From assembly GCA_020050835.1 (NCBI GenBank), contig JAGVKB010000046.1:1-64000 (forward strand): 64,000 bases of DNA, given 5' to 3'. Below are positions 26,725 through 36,816 of this stretch, in pieces. The DNA is from Candidatus Obscuribacterales bacterium. Lineage in GTDB: Bacteria; Cyanobacteriota; Vampirovibrionia; Obscuribacterales; Obscuribacteraceae. Every line of letters begins with the position of its first letter. The first letter of the stretch is position 1. The notes under the pieces are model-generated. The model saw only the letters and a program-made list of their open reading frames with translations, was not told the origin of the DNA and searched no databases. The translations under genes were made by a program, and so were the position numbers.

Positions 26725-27480
26725 ATGCTTGGAAAAAACCTCCATCTCTCGCAGTTCGTCCCCGCCACAAACGAGATCGCCATCCCTGGCTTCGGTTCAC
26801 TGGGCGACGTTCATATTGATACGCTGCTGTTGACCTGGGGGTGCATGGGATTTGTCCTGGCCAGTGCCGCTCTGGTGACGCCGGCGCTCGTGGTTGAAGG
26901 TCCGGGCAGCAAGGGTCAGGCGGTTGTCGAGATGCTTTTCAAATTTGTCGACGATCTTGCTCATGGGCAGATCGGTCACAAATACCGCAAATTTTTCCCT
27001 TTGATCGCCGCAATATTTATTTTTGTGTTAATTGCTAATTTCAGTGGTGTGTTAATTCCGGGCAAGTTTTTCGAAAGCTTCTCCTGGTGGCCGAAGCTAC
27101 ACGACGGTGAGGCCTTCGAGCTGGCTTCTCCGACAACTGATTTCAATGTCACGCTTGGACTGGCTAGCATCGCGCTGGTCACTTACCTTTATTCAGGATT
27201 CTGGGCCCATGGCGGCAAATTCCTCAAGGTTTTGTTCGCCAGTCCGATGAGTCCGATTGAATGGATGGACCTGGTGGTTCGTCCTTCCACCTTGGCACTG
27301 CGCCTTCTGGCTGTTATTACAGCCGACGAGCTCATGCGCGGTGCGTTTCTTCTAATCATGCCTTTCCTGTTGCCGACTGCGGTAATGGGATTCGAGCTAT
27401 TCATCGGCGTGATTCAGGCGCTTGTCTTTGCGCTTCTGACCTCAATCTACATCGGCTTGACCGTAGCTGAGCATCATTAG
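26725..27480 (+). CDS. atpB: F-type ATP synthase subunit a
   Basis: Membrane stator subunit forming the proton half-channels against the c-ring. It has 251 residues and about five membrane helices. The essential Arg is R193 in STLALRLLAVITADEL, and Q231 lies in GVIQALVFALL; the end IYIGLTVAEHH resembles cyanobacterial subunit a (AYIGEAMEEHH type). One oddity: the nearly invariant RLFGN after the Arg is RLLAV here, so the conserved Asn is absent. The gene is second in the cluster, 164 bases after atpI. Confidence 0.95.
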   Translation: MLGKNLHLSQFVPATNEIAIPGFGSLGDVHIDTLLLTWGCMGFVLASAALVTPALVVEGPGSKGQAVVEMLFKFVDDLAHGQIGHKYRKFFPLIAAIFIFVLIANFSGVLIPGKFFESFSWWPKLHDGEAFELASPTTDFNVTLGLASIALVTYLYSGFWAHGGKFLKVLFASPMSPIEWMDLVVRPSTLALRLLAVITADELMRGAFLLIMPFLLPTAVMGFELFIGVIQALVFALLTSIYIGLTVAEHH

Positions 27481-27779
27481 GCGGCACAGTAGCAGCCAGC
27501 TTCTCCCACCTGTGAAATGGTTCATTTTGACCGGCACCGCTCCGGGCTGGACTGGATTGCCTTCGAAATCTACGTTCGCTTCAGGCATTAAGAGAACTTG
27601 CAGATCGCCGAAAGTATGAAAAATCGCCTGTTATAATCGACTGCGGCTTTCGTGGAGGAAGCTTGAGTTTCGCGTGTTTGACGCGGAACTATCGTGTAAA
27701 GGGGAAGTCTTTGACCGCCCCGTGAGTCTTGACCCGCAGGCGAAGCCAGCGCTTTGTCTCACCTGACAGGAGTACGTTA
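27481..27779. other. 299 bp spacer before atpE with an internal promoter
   Basis: This is by far the longest gap in the atp cluster. It has no gene, but carries an extended -10 element (27629-27637) and the atpE ribosome site AGGAGT (27769-27774 region). A separate promoter here would raise subunit c, which is needed in many copies per complex. Confidence 0.5.
27629..27637 (+). promoter_or_regulatory. Extended -10 promoter for atpE
   Basis: TG-T-TATAAT is a perfect extended -10 match, 142 bases before the atpE start. No -35 box is seen at the expected spacing, which extended -10 promoters can do without. Confidence 0.55.
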
Positions 27780-28073
27780 GTGGAACCGCAACTTATCGCT
27801 CAAGCAGGAACTGCAGCACTCGGAATGGATGCTACAACCCTCGTAAAGGCCGCTTCCCTGATTGGTTCGGGAATTGCAGCGGTCGGTGTATTCGGCCCTG
27901 GGATCGGAATCGGTATCGCCGGATCGCGCGCCCTCGAAGGAATGGCTCGCCAACCAGAGATGGCCGGCAAGCTTTTGGCTAATGCCATCATCATCGCCGC
28001 CCTGATGGAAGCTCTCGGTCTTCTGGCTTTCGTTGTGGCGATTCTGCTTTATTTGAACGGTACTAAGGTCTAG
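27780..28073 (+). CDS. atpE: F-type ATP synthase subunit c
   Basis: Ring-forming proteolipid, 97 residues when started at the GTG at 27780, which has AGGAGT at the right distance; a TTG 17 codons upstream lacks a site. Two membrane helices flank the polar loop RQPE (57-60). Helix one has the GPGIGIGIAGS run and helix two carries the ion-binding Glu77 in LMEALGLLAFVV. The sodium-ring Gln in helix one and Ser after the Glu are absent, so it should carry protons. The N-terminus is some 20 residues longer than in cyanobacteria. Confidence 0.95.
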   Translation: MEPQLIAQAGTAALGMDATTLVKAASLIGSGIAAVGVFGPGIGIGIAGSRALEGMARQPEMAGKLLANAIIIAALMEALGLLAFVVAILLYLNGTKV

Positions 28074-28247
28074 TCTTTCTCTCCGGACTCTCTTGTCCAT
28101 GCGCATTGCAAGGGCGAGAGATTCCGGTTGCCGGCAAGCTGACAGTCAGTATCTCCGTCACTCCGACCAAACTTTGGCAATGGAGCAACGAAGCGAGACG
28201 GTCAAGCCACTGGAAGGAAAAGACAGTCCTGAGGACGCACCGCAACC

Positions 28248-28724
28248 ATGTTTGACATAAACGCTACATATCTCATTTTTATCGCCAGCTTTCTGGTTTT
28301 CATCATGCTTTTAAACGAGATCATGTTGAAGCCGGTTGGTCGCGTGCTGGAAAAGCGCGCGGAGAAAATTCGCAATGACATCGAAGATGGGAAGTCAGCC
28401 CGCGTGCAGGCCGAGGAGGTACTGGACGGATACCACCAGCAGCTGTTCAAGACGAAGAGCGAGGCGCAAGCCATCATCAACGAAGCCTTAGAGAAGGCCA
28501 ACTATCACCGTAATACGGAGATGGCCAAGATTAAGGAAGAAGGGCGCAGACGGGTCGACGCTGCCAAAGCCGAGATTGCTGTTGAGCGCTCCAGTTTGAT
28601 GGAGGAGCTGACCAAGCAGGAATCCCAGTTGGTTAAAACCATCATGGAAAAGCTGCTCGGTGAGCCGGTCGTGGTCAATTTAGAACACGACAAAGTGCGT
28701 CGAGCTCTCGAGGAAGCGTGCTGA
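28248..28724 (+). CDS. atpF': F-type ATP synthase subunit b'
   Basis: First of two b-type stalk subunits, 158 residues. One N-terminal membrane helix (YLIFIASFLVFIMLLNEIML) is followed by a long charged coiled coil to the end. Paired b and b' genes are typical of cyanobacteria, chloroplasts and some alphaproteobacteria. The first of the pair, next to atpE, is b' in cyanobacterial order. Its stop overlaps the atpF start as TGATG. A partial inverted repeat (CTCTCTTG with CAAGGGCGAGAG) lies in the 174-base gap after atpE and might reduce read-through. Confidence 0.9.
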   Translation: MFDINATYLIFIASFLVFIMLLNEIMLKPVGRVLEKRAEKIRNDIEDGKSARVQAEEVLDGYHQQLFKTKSEAQAIINEALEKANYHRNTEMAKIKEEGRRRVDAAKAEIAVERSSLMEELTKQESQLVKTIMEKLLGEPVVVNLEHDKVRRALEEAC

Positions 28725-29239
28725 TGCTTCTGTTTGCAACTATGGAAAACACAAACACTCTATTTGCCTTGTTTGAGAATAACCTGTTTAACTGGGTGGT
28801 TCTGCTCGGGGCGGTTTTTTGGCTGTGCGGAAAGTTCATGCCAGGCCTGTTCGCTTCCAGAGAAGAGAGCATCAATACTGCTTTGCAGGATGCGTCGCGA
28901 GTGCGGGCCGAAGGCGAGGCTTTCCTCGAAGCTCAGAAGCAAAAAATTGCCAATGCCGAAAAAGAGATGGACAACATTTTGGCTGAGGCGGTGCAAGTTG
29001 CTAACGAGATGCGGCAACAGATGGAGTCTCAAACTCAAAAGGAGATGAATGATCTTCGGTTGAGAATCGAGCAAGAGATCGTCAACGAGCGTCAGTTGGC
29101 CATCTCGCAATTGCGTACGGCTGCTTCCAAAGCGGCAATCAAGTTGACAGAAGCAGCATTGCCTGCTGCCATCACTGATGGTTCGCGCGCGCGATTGCTC
29201 GATCAGTTCATAGACCAATTGGAGGTAGCCCGTAAGTAA
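28724..29239 (+). CDS. atpF: F-type ATP synthase subunit b
   Basis: Second stalk subunit, 171 residues from the ATG at 28724, which has AGGAAG (28711-28716) seven bases upstream and overlaps the b' stop. A GTG six bases earlier is also possible. It has a membrane helix (FNWVVLLGAVFWLCGKFMPGL, in part) and then a long amphipathic coiled coil ending LLDQFIDQLEVARK. It pairs with b' to hold alpha3beta3 through the delta subunit. Confidence 0.93.
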   Translation: MLLFATMENTNTLFALFENNLFNWVVLLGAVFWLCGKFMPGLFASREESINTALQDASRVRAEGEAFLEAQKQKIANAEKEMDNILAEAVQVANEMRQQMESQTQKEMNDLRLRIEQEIVNERQLAISQLRTAASKAAIKLTEAALPAAITDGSRARLLDQFIDQLEVARK

Positions 29240-29241
29240 TT

Positions 29242-29793
29242 ATGAAGACTGAACAGGCAAGAGTAGCTTCCAAATATGCCGAAGCCTTAATCGAGCTGGC
29301 TTACCAGGCTGGAGATAAAGTTGCCGAGTCTATCGCGGGCGATCTCAATGCGATCAACGAAGTGGTGGCATCTACTGCCGAATTCACTATTGTTCTCAAT
29401 CATCCGGCAATCCGCAGTGATGAGAAAAAGAGGCTACTGCTCAGTCTCTTCGAAGGCAAAGTAAATGAGTTGACTGCCAGGCTGGTAAGTTTGCTTTGTG
29501 ACAAGCGTCGCCTCGAGCTTTTGACACATATTGGAGGCGAGTACGTAAAACTTTTGCGTACCCGCAAGAATGTGGCGAGCGCCACGTTGACATCGGCCGA
29601 GCCGTTGTCAGATGCTTCAGTTGCTTCGATCAAAACCAAGTTGACGGAAAAACTTGGCAAGCAGCTGGAGCTCGATGTGTCGGTTGACCGTTCGCTTATA
29701 GGCGGACTGATGCTGCGCGTCGGCGATCAAGTCCTGGACGGCAGTCTGCGCGGCAAGCTCCAAGTGCTTGAGCGGACGCTTCTTTCCGTTTAG
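29242..29793 (+). CDS. atpH: F-type ATP synthase subunit delta
   Basis: Joins the top of the catalytic head to the b stalk. It has 183 residues with the typical helical N-domain ([37 protein letters not shown]) and the C-terminal [22 protein letters not shown] signature followed by a LRGKLQVLE helix. The start is two bases after the atpF stop, which indicates coupled translation. Confidence 0.95.
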   Translation: MKTEQARVASKYAEALIELAYQAGDKVAESIAGDLNAINEVVASTAEFTIVLNHPAIRSDEKKRLLLSLFEGKVNELTARLVSLLCDKRRLELLTHIGGEYVKLLRTRKNVASATLTSAEPLSDASVASIKTKLTEKLGKQLELDVSVDRSLIGGLMLRVGDQVLDGSLRGKLQVLERTLLSV

Positions 29794-29851
29794 ACAGGCA
29801 ATAAATAGTTCCCGACCAAAACGACCAAACGAACAGAGGTTCAGAAAAGAA

Positions 29852-31375
<1,524 letters not shown>

Positions 31376-31471
31376 TTGGCGATTCAACCGGCAAGCAATA
31401 GTGTTTGCTGGAGACTCTCCGCTAAAGCTGGTTCGAACCCCGCTACCCCAAAAACGATTTAAAAGAAAGCA

Positions 31472-32353
31472 ATGGCAAATCTCAAGGCAATCAGACGCAG
31501 AATTAAGAGTGTTCAAGCGACCCAAAAGATCACTCGCGCCATGCGATTGGTGGCCGCGGCCAAGGTGCGGCGCGCTCAACTGCGCGTGCAAGCCGCCCGC
31601 CCATTCACTACTCGCGTCGTGAAACTGCTGCGCGAAGTGGTGCGCGATACTGCAGCGATCGATTTGCAAGAGCTTCCACTTTTGCATCGCCGGCCGGTGC
31701 ACAATGTTGGGTTGATCGTTTTGTCTTCCGATCGCGGTTTGTGCGGCTCCTACAATACAACAGCATTTCGCGTTGTGTTGGAGCGCATCCAGCAGCTTGA
31801 AAAGGAAGGTAAGAAACCGCATCTCATTCTGGTCGGTTTGAAAGCGGTGGCCTTTTTTAAGCATGTCAAGGTGGAGAAGCTGAAGACTTATACTTTGCTG
31901 CCGGCGATTCCAACCGTGGAGGAAGCCAAGCTGATTGCGGATCAAGCTGCTGAAATGTATGTCAGCGGTAAGCTCGATGCCGTCGAAGTAATTGGCACGC
32001 AGTTTATCTCTATGTTGCGCTCGAATGTCGTCAACACCAAGTTCTTGCCGATTGATCTGCCTGCTGCCGAGGAGCACCATCCGCTTGAACCGCAGATGCT
32101 GTTTGAGCCGAGCATTCAAGAGGTGCTAGAGCTGCAGCTGCTGCCGAAGTATATTGAAAACGTGATCTTTCAGGCGCTCCTGGATGCATCCGCTTCAGAA
32201 TTGGCAGCCCGAATGAATGCGATGACGAATGCCTCCAATAATGCTCGCGATTTGATCAGCGCTCTCACGCTTGTATACAACAAGGCCCGCCAAGCCAGCA
32301 TTACGCAAGAGTTGTTGGAGATAGTCGGCGGTGCGGAAGCGCTTAAGGGTTAG
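31472..32353 (+). CDS. atpG: F-type ATP synthase subunit gamma
   Basis: Central rotor shaft, 293 residues. It opens ANLKAIRRRIKSVQATQKIT and has the SSDRGLCGSYN segment; the end ALTLVYNKARQASITQELLEIVGGAEAL is the conserved C-terminal helix. There is a modest insertion near residues 195-215 (DLPAAEEHHPLEPQ), roughly where cyanobacterial and plastid gamma carry their regulatory insert, but without the paired Cys of the plastid form. It is the last gene of the cluster; beta and epsilon must lie elsewhere. Confidence 0.95.
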   Translation: MANLKAIRRRIKSVQATQKITRAMRLVAAAKVRRAQLRVQAARPFTTRVVKLLREVVRDTAAIDLQELPLLHRRPVHNVGLIVLSSDRGLCGSYNTTAFRVVLERIQQLEKEGKKPHLILVGLKAVAFFKHVKVEKLKTYTLLPAIPTVEEAKLIADQAAEMYVSGKLDAVEVIGTQFISMLRSNVVNTKFLPIDLPAAEEHHPLEPQMLFEPSIQEVLELQLLPKYIENVIFQALLDASASELAARMNAMTNASNNARDLISALTLVYNKARQASITQELLEIVGGAEALKG

Positions 32354-32367
32354 TCTCTTGGCAACAG

Positions 32368-32394
32368 TTGACTCTTACTGCATCCCCCTATAAT
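32368..32394 (+). promoter_or_regulatory. Promoter for the SpoIID-like gene, possibly leaderless
   Basis: TTGACT (32368-32373) and consensus TATAAT (32389-32394) are 15 bases apart. Transcription would begin about at 32401, exactly the ATG of the downstream frame, which has no ribosome site. A short spacing lowers confidence. Confidence 0.5.
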
Positions 32395-32400
32395 TGGGTG

Positions 32401-33936
32401 ATGACTACGAGCAGTCCCAGTTTTGAGGATGAAAACGCCGACGAGATGGAAGCGGCTGCTGCGCTGTCGGCTGTTTTGTCGTGCCTGACCGAAGAGCAGC
32501 TCGGTTCGGCACCGTCAGATCAGTGCGAGTCTGTCAGTCTCTGGCAAGCTTCTACCCGCCTCAAGTCATGCGGACTCTCTGTCGGACGCTTGGAGCAGAT
32601 TTGGCCGGCTTCAGGACAGATGAGCTTGTGGCAGGCTTCCAACTTCAAGTACTTGCCTTGCCTATTTGCTCTGGCGCTGTCGTTGTTGTGCTCCGCCTTG
32701 CCAGCCGATGCGCGCCCATCTTCGAGCAGCACTGTTAGCGGTCTAAAGCAGGACAGCAGCGCCTTTAGGTCCACTGAGAAGGTTGCTGGCGCCCCGGGAA
32801 TTGCACCAACCTTCGAGCCTGTTTCGATTGAAAGCTCTTTCAAAATTCGAGTTGCTCTCTTGCTTGGTGCCGGCAAGCTGACTGTGACCTTGCCGGATGG
32901 TGCAGAGCTGAAATCTCCGGAAAACGGATGCACGATGGCATCATTGCCGGCAGACAGTCGTTGCACATTTGACTACAGTGCACCGGCCGGAGTGGCATGC
33001 GAAGTTCAAAACGCCGCTGCTGAATTAGTTGGGCAGAAAGGCGGTCAAAAGCGGATGGTGTCCCCGGGCAGATCTTTCATCGTCTCGGTGGGACCGGAAG
33101 CAGTTTTCGGGTTGGGCGACAAGCTCTATAGAGGCGCGCTGTTCGTTTGCTTGTCTGGCAATGGCAGCGGGCTTAATGCCGTCAACTTGGTCGACCTCGA
33201 AGAATATCTGCTCTCCGTGGTGCCGGCCGAGATGCCTGGCAGCTGGCCTCCAGAGGCTTTGAAAGCGCAGTCGATTGCTGCAAGATCGTACGCTGTTGCC
33301 AATCTCGGCAAGCACGAGCAAGATGGATTCGATCTCAATTGCAATGCAGAAGATCAAGTCTACAACGGAGTTGCCGCAGAGACGCACGCAACGAATCAAG
33401 CGGTGGCCGACACTGCTGGTCTGGTGCTGAAGCACGATGGGCGAGTGATTTCTGCTTTCTTTCATAGTACCAGCGGTGGTTACACCGAGCTGGCCGAGCA
33501 TGTCTGGGGCAGACCGGTGAAGTTCTTGAAGTCGGTTCCGGACTATGACGATACCGCTCCCTTTTTTACCTGGACTCAGAAGTTGACCCCGGAGACTATC
33601 GAGCAGTCGCTTCGCAAGAATGGTTACAATCCCGGCGATTTGCTTGGAATGTATGTGCTGGCGCGCGCGCCGACCGCCCGGGTGCGCCATGTGATGGTAG
33701 TTGGCAGCCAGGGTGTAAGGCTGATGGGCGGTGACGAATTTCGGAGACTGCTGAGCTTGCCCAGTAGCAATTTTAATGTCGGGCATGAGCATGGTGTTTA
33801 TCTGTTTGCCGGTCGTGGCCATGGACACGGTCTTGGTTTGTCTCAATGGGGAGCCCGGACGCTGGCGGAAAACGGATATAATGCAGCTCAAATTCTTACG
33901 TATTACTATAAGGATGTATCGCTGGACTACTTGTAA
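32401..33936 (+). CDS. SpoIID/LytB-domain protein
   Basis: Cell-wall protein of the SpoIID family, whose sporulation member is a lytic transglycosylase that cuts glycan strands. From the ATG at 32401 it has 511 residues: an acidic N-terminal part with SLWQAS twice (46-51, 75-80), a membrane or signal segment at about 84-103 ending PADA, and the SpoIID core from about residue 255. Core motifs are NLVDLEEYLLSVVPAEMPGSW, AQSIAARSYA, YNGVAAETHATNQAV, FFHSTSGGYTE and GHGHGLGLSQWGA. ATG at 32620 would start just before the signal segment and has an AGGA site, so either a cytoplasmic extension is real or the later start is used. No sporulation genes are seen nearby. Confidence 0.85.
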   Translation: MTTSSPSFEDENADEMEAAAALSAVLSCLTEEQLGSAPSDQCESVSLWQASTRLKSCGLSVGRLEQIWPASGQMSLWQASNFKYLPCLFALALSLLCSALPADARPSSSSTVSGLKQDSSAFRSTEKVAGAPGIAPTFEPVSIESSFKIRVALLLGAGKLTVTLPDGAELKSPENGCTMASLPADSRCTFDYSAPAGVACEVQNAAAELVGQKGGQKRMVSPGRSFIVSVGPEAVFGLGDKLYRGALFVCLSGNGSGLNAVNLVDLEEYLLSVVPAEMPGSWPPEALKAQSIAARSYAVANLGKHEQDGFDLNCNAEDQVYNGVAAETHATNQAVADTAGLVLKHDGRVISAFFHSTSGGYTELAEHVWGRPVKFLKSVPDYDDTAPFFTWTQKLTPETIEQSLRKNGYNPGDLLGMYVLARAPTARVRHVMVVGSQGVRLMGGDEFRRLLSLPSSNFNVGHEHGVYLFAGRGHGHGLGLSQWGARTLAENGYNAAQILTYYYKDVSLDYL

Positions 33937-34015
33937 GGCTAAACTTAAGATTGGCCAATTGCGGGTTTTGAGATAGTAGAGCAACCCGATTCAGCGACCT
34001 GATGAGGTACTTTCA

Positions 34016-35449
34016 GTGCTGCCTGTAATAGCTATATTAGTCATGCTGGGCATCCTCAGTTTGATCATAATCGTCCATGAATTTGGACACTATCTGGTGG
34101 CAAGGCTTTTCGGATTCCAGACCCCGGTTTTCGGTTTTGGACTGCCGTTTTTAGAAGGTGTGCCGCTGGTCGGCAAGCACTGGGTAATCGGGCATCGTTG
34201 GGGCACAGAGTTTCGCGTCCATGCGCTCTTGATGGGTGGTTATGTGGCGATTCCCGAACTCGGTGACGAGTCTTCTTTGCAAGAAGAGCTGGGTGGGATT
34301 GCTCTCAAGCCTTTCCGCAAATTTCCGATTTGGCAGAGAGTCTGCGTTGCTTCCGCCGGTGTAGCATTCAATATCATTTCGGCCTATCTGCTCATGCTTG
34401 TCATGTTCTTCACGCTCGGGCAACCGATTCAGCCGACCGTCGTTCACTCGCTCATCAAAGACAATCCGATCGCCATGAACGCCGGTGTCAAGGCCGGCGA
34501 TCAGCTTTACGCAATAGCCGGGCAAAAAGTATTGAGCCCGGATGACGCCGTACGTATTTTGGGTGGGCACAAAGCGCAAGAGATTCAGCTTGAATTGGTT
34601 CGCAACGGTGAGCGGAAAGAGATCTCGCTCGTAACGAATGCCCGCGGCAAGGTTGGCATGGCGCTCGTATCGCGAGGAAAGGCCAAGTGGGAGCCGGTAG
34701 AGGGCGATTTCTTCAGGGTTGCCGGGCTGGCCATGGCGCGTCTGTGGACGCTGACCGTCAATATGGTAGAGGCGATCGGGCAGCTCTTTTCCGGTATTTT
34801 TAGCGGCGGCGGCGGTGAGAAGGGACCGGCCCTTGGTCTGCAGGATCTGCACGGTGTCTTTGCCGTGATCAAGATCGGTGCTGATATTGCACAGCAGGAT
34901 TGGACGCAGCTATTCATCTTCACGATCATGATTAGTATGGATATCGCCATCATCAACATCATGCCGTTTCCGGTGCTGGATGGCTGGCATGTTCTCTGCT
35001 TCCTGCTCGAGAAGCTGCGTGGTAAGCCTCTTCCAGAGAAACCTAATGCTGAAATCATGAAGTGGGGAGTGATTACTCTGCTTGTGCTGATGGTGCTGGT
35101 GACGGTCAATGATGTCTCTGCCTGGCTGCAAGGCAAGCTTAACTTCAAGCTGGACAGAGACGAGAAGACTAAGCAATCAACACCTTCGGGAAAACAGTCC
35201 TCCGACGTTCCAGCCGGAACAGCAGTACCCGAGTCAGCCGACAGTCGAAAGTCGGACGGAGCATCCGGGGATAATCCGGCGGCAGAAGCCAATCCAGCTG
35301 GCCAAACTGCAAAATCAGAGTCGAGCGCAAGCGAGCCGACTGCAGATTCAAAGCCAGCGGCAGCGGGCAGCGCTGGTGTTCCGACCGCGCCTGAATCGAG
35401 CCCGCCCAATCAGCAGCCGGAAGTTACCCCACCGACCGACGGCAAGTAA
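34016..35449 (+). CDS. M50 site-2 protease (RseP/MmpA-like)
   Basis: Intramembrane zinc protease that cleaves single-pass regulators, in known cases releasing sigma factors. HEFGH (21-25) lies in the first membrane helix and the second metal motif NIMPFPVLDGWH at about 311-322. Between them is a PDZ domain at about 150-215 (NAGVKAGDQLYAIAGQKV). After the last helix at about 350 there is a 100-residue low-complexity tail rich in Ser, Pro, Ala and Glu, not usual in this family. The start is GTG. The substrate is unknown. Next to a SpoIID-like wall protein it recalls SpoIVFB-type company, but this is inference. Confidence 0.92.
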   Translation: MLPVIAILVMLGILSLIIIVHEFGHYLVARLFGFQTPVFGFGLPFLEGVPLVGKHWVIGHRWGTEFRVHALLMGGYVAIPELGDESSLQEELGGIALKPFRKFPIWQRVCVASAGVAFNIISAYLLMLVMFFTLGQPIQPTVVHSLIKDNPIAMNAGVKAGDQLYAIAGQKVLSPDDAVRILGGHKAQEIQLELVRNGERKEISLVTNARGKVGMALVSRGKAKWEPVEGDFFRVAGLAMARLWTLTVNMVEAIGQLFSGIFSGGGGEKGPALGLQDLHGVFAVIKIGADIAQQDWTQLFIFTIMISMDIAIINIMPFPVLDGWHVLCFLLEKLRGKPLPEKPNAEIMKWGVITLLVLMVLVTVNDVSAWLQGKLNFKLDRDEKTKQSTPSGKQSSDVPAGTAVPESADSRKSDGASGDNPAAEANPAGQTAKSESSASEPTADSKPAAAGSAGVPTAPESSPPNQQPEVTPPTDGK

Positions 35450-35489
35450 TACAATAGCTTTGTAGCCAGACTTTCAGGGACAGGAAACC

Positions 35490-35738
35490 ATGCCACAGTA
35501 CGACTATCGCTGCCAGGATTGCCGCGAGCCATTTTCGATTGAGCGCTCCATGAACGATAACACCGAGCCCAGCTGCACGCACTGCGGCAGCGGTAATGCT
35601 GCCAGGATCTGGAACGCTTTCATCATGACCAGCGGCTCTACTCAGGATGTCGGTCAAGGGGTCGACCAAGCAAGCGCGCCTTCCAAGAAGTCAGGCTGCG
35701 GATCTTGCAGCTCTCACTCCTGTGGAACCTGTCACTAA
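35490..35738 (+). CDS. FmdB-family zinc ribbon protein
   Basis: An 82-residue protein with the FmdB/CxxC_CxxC_SSSS domain: YDYRCQDCREPF with Cys8-x2-Cys11 and TEPSCTHCG with Cys29-x2-Cys32, forming one zinc ribbon. The tail (residues 66-82) has a second Cys-rich cluster, GCGSCSSHSCGTC. The family is widespread and often called a putative regulator; its biochemical role is not established. It follows the site-2 protease after 40 bases and may be co-transcribed. Confidence 0.88.
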   Translation: MPQYDYRCQDCREPFSIERSMNDNTEPSCTHCGSGNAARIWNAFIMTSGSTQDVGQGVDQASAPSKKSGCGSCSSHSCGTCH

Positions 35739-35823
35739 GCAACTCCAGCTTGGTTACAAGCTGAAATCTCCCATTTCGTGGAGATGCGCCGAGCGTTTCC
35801 AAAGGCGCTGTGTCACGAATCGG

Positions 35824-36705
35824 TTAGCAGCTCAGTTCGCCGTGGCTGATTGAGAATGTGTCGAGCAGCGCTCTCAACTTCTCTTCTTCGTCTTCAGGCA
35901 GGGCGAATGATTCATCGTCATTGGGAAAGCCTGTTCGTCTGACATCTTCGGCGTAGTCGGTGACCGACTGATTGCAGACTTCGGCCAGATTGGCGTAACG
36001 GCGAACGAAGCGTGGTTGAAAGTCGGTGTACTTGCCTAGCAAGTCGTCGGTCACCAGGATTTGACCGTCGCAATACTTGCCTGCACCGATTCCGACGGTT
36101 GGAATAGTCAACTGCTCGCTGATAATCTTTGCCACCACTGTCGGTACCATCTCCAGTACCAGGCTGAAAATGCCGGCTCTCTCAAGAGCTAGAGAATCTT
36201 GAATCAACTTAGCTGCTTGCTCGGCGCTGCGACCTTGCACCCGCGTGCCGCCCAGGGCGTGAATCGACTGCGGTGTAAATCCGAGGTGTCCCATCACAGG
36301 AATTCCCATATCAACCAGGCGGCTGACTGTCTCCAGGTTGAGCGGCGTGGCTCCTTCTAGCTTTACCGCTTCGGCTTGAGATTCTTTGATGAACCGTCCG
36401 GCATTGGTGATCGCTTGTTTCTGGTCGACCTGATAGCTCATAAACGGCAGATCGGCAACCACAAAGGCTCTGGTGACGCCCCGGGTTACCGCCTTGGTGT
36501 GATGAATCATCTCATCCATCGTCACGGCGTGAGTAGTCGGGTGGCCCAGTGCTACCATCGCCAGGCTGTCACCAACCAGAATTAAGTCGACGCCCGCCTT
36601 GTCCAGTATCTTAGCGGTCGAATAGTCGTAAGCGGTAAGACAGACTATCTTTCGCCCTTCTTGCTTGTACTTCTGAAATGTAAGGGTAGATACTTTTTTT
36701 GTCAT
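35824..36705 (-). CDS. panB: 3-methyl-2-oxobutanoate hydroxymethyltransferase
   Basis: First enzyme of pantothenate synthesis: adds a hydroxymethyl group from methylene-THF to ketoisovalerate. TIM barrel, 293 residues from the ATG at 36705 (MTKKVSTLTFQKYKQEGRKI). An upstream ATG at 36768 would add 21 atypical residues. Metal and substrate motifs are LILVGDSLAMV, VVADLPFMSY, KLEGA, MGHLGFTPQS and LVLEMVP. The catalytic Glu is in that last motif. The C-terminal 25 acidic residues exceed the usual length. No panC or panD is adjacent. Confidence 0.95.
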   Translation of the reverse strand: MTKKVSTLTFQKYKQEGRKIVCLTAYDYSTAKILDKAGVDLILVGDSLAMVALGHPTTHAVTMDEMIHHTKAVTRGVTRAFVVADLPFMSYQVDQKQAITNAGRFIKESQAEAVKLEGATPLNLETVSRLVDMGIPVMGHLGFTPQSIHALGGTRVQGRSAEQAAKLIQDSLALERAGIFSLVLEMVPTVVAKIISEQLTIPTVGIGAGKYCDGQILVTDDLLGKYTDFQPRFVRRYANLAEVCNQSVTDYAEDVRRTGFPNDDESFALPEDEEEKLRALLDTFSISHGELSC

Positions 36706-36816
36706 AAGTCCGCCCGCCGAATAAAGATATGCAAAAGCAACGTTGCATAGTGTATCTCGAATATTCAAAAAAGATACAGAGTTTCACCTGGAGATATCTT
36801 CATTTGGCTTGACGCC

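Noticed and set aside
28064-28247. Inverted repeat between atpE and the b' gene as a terminator
   Set aside because: The pairing is interrupted and lacks a T tract; the cluster continues in the same direction.
29768-29851. 28-residue N-terminal extension of ATP synthase alpha
   Set aside because: It overlaps atpH, starts at TTG, and the standard family start MAIRPDEI is at 29852.
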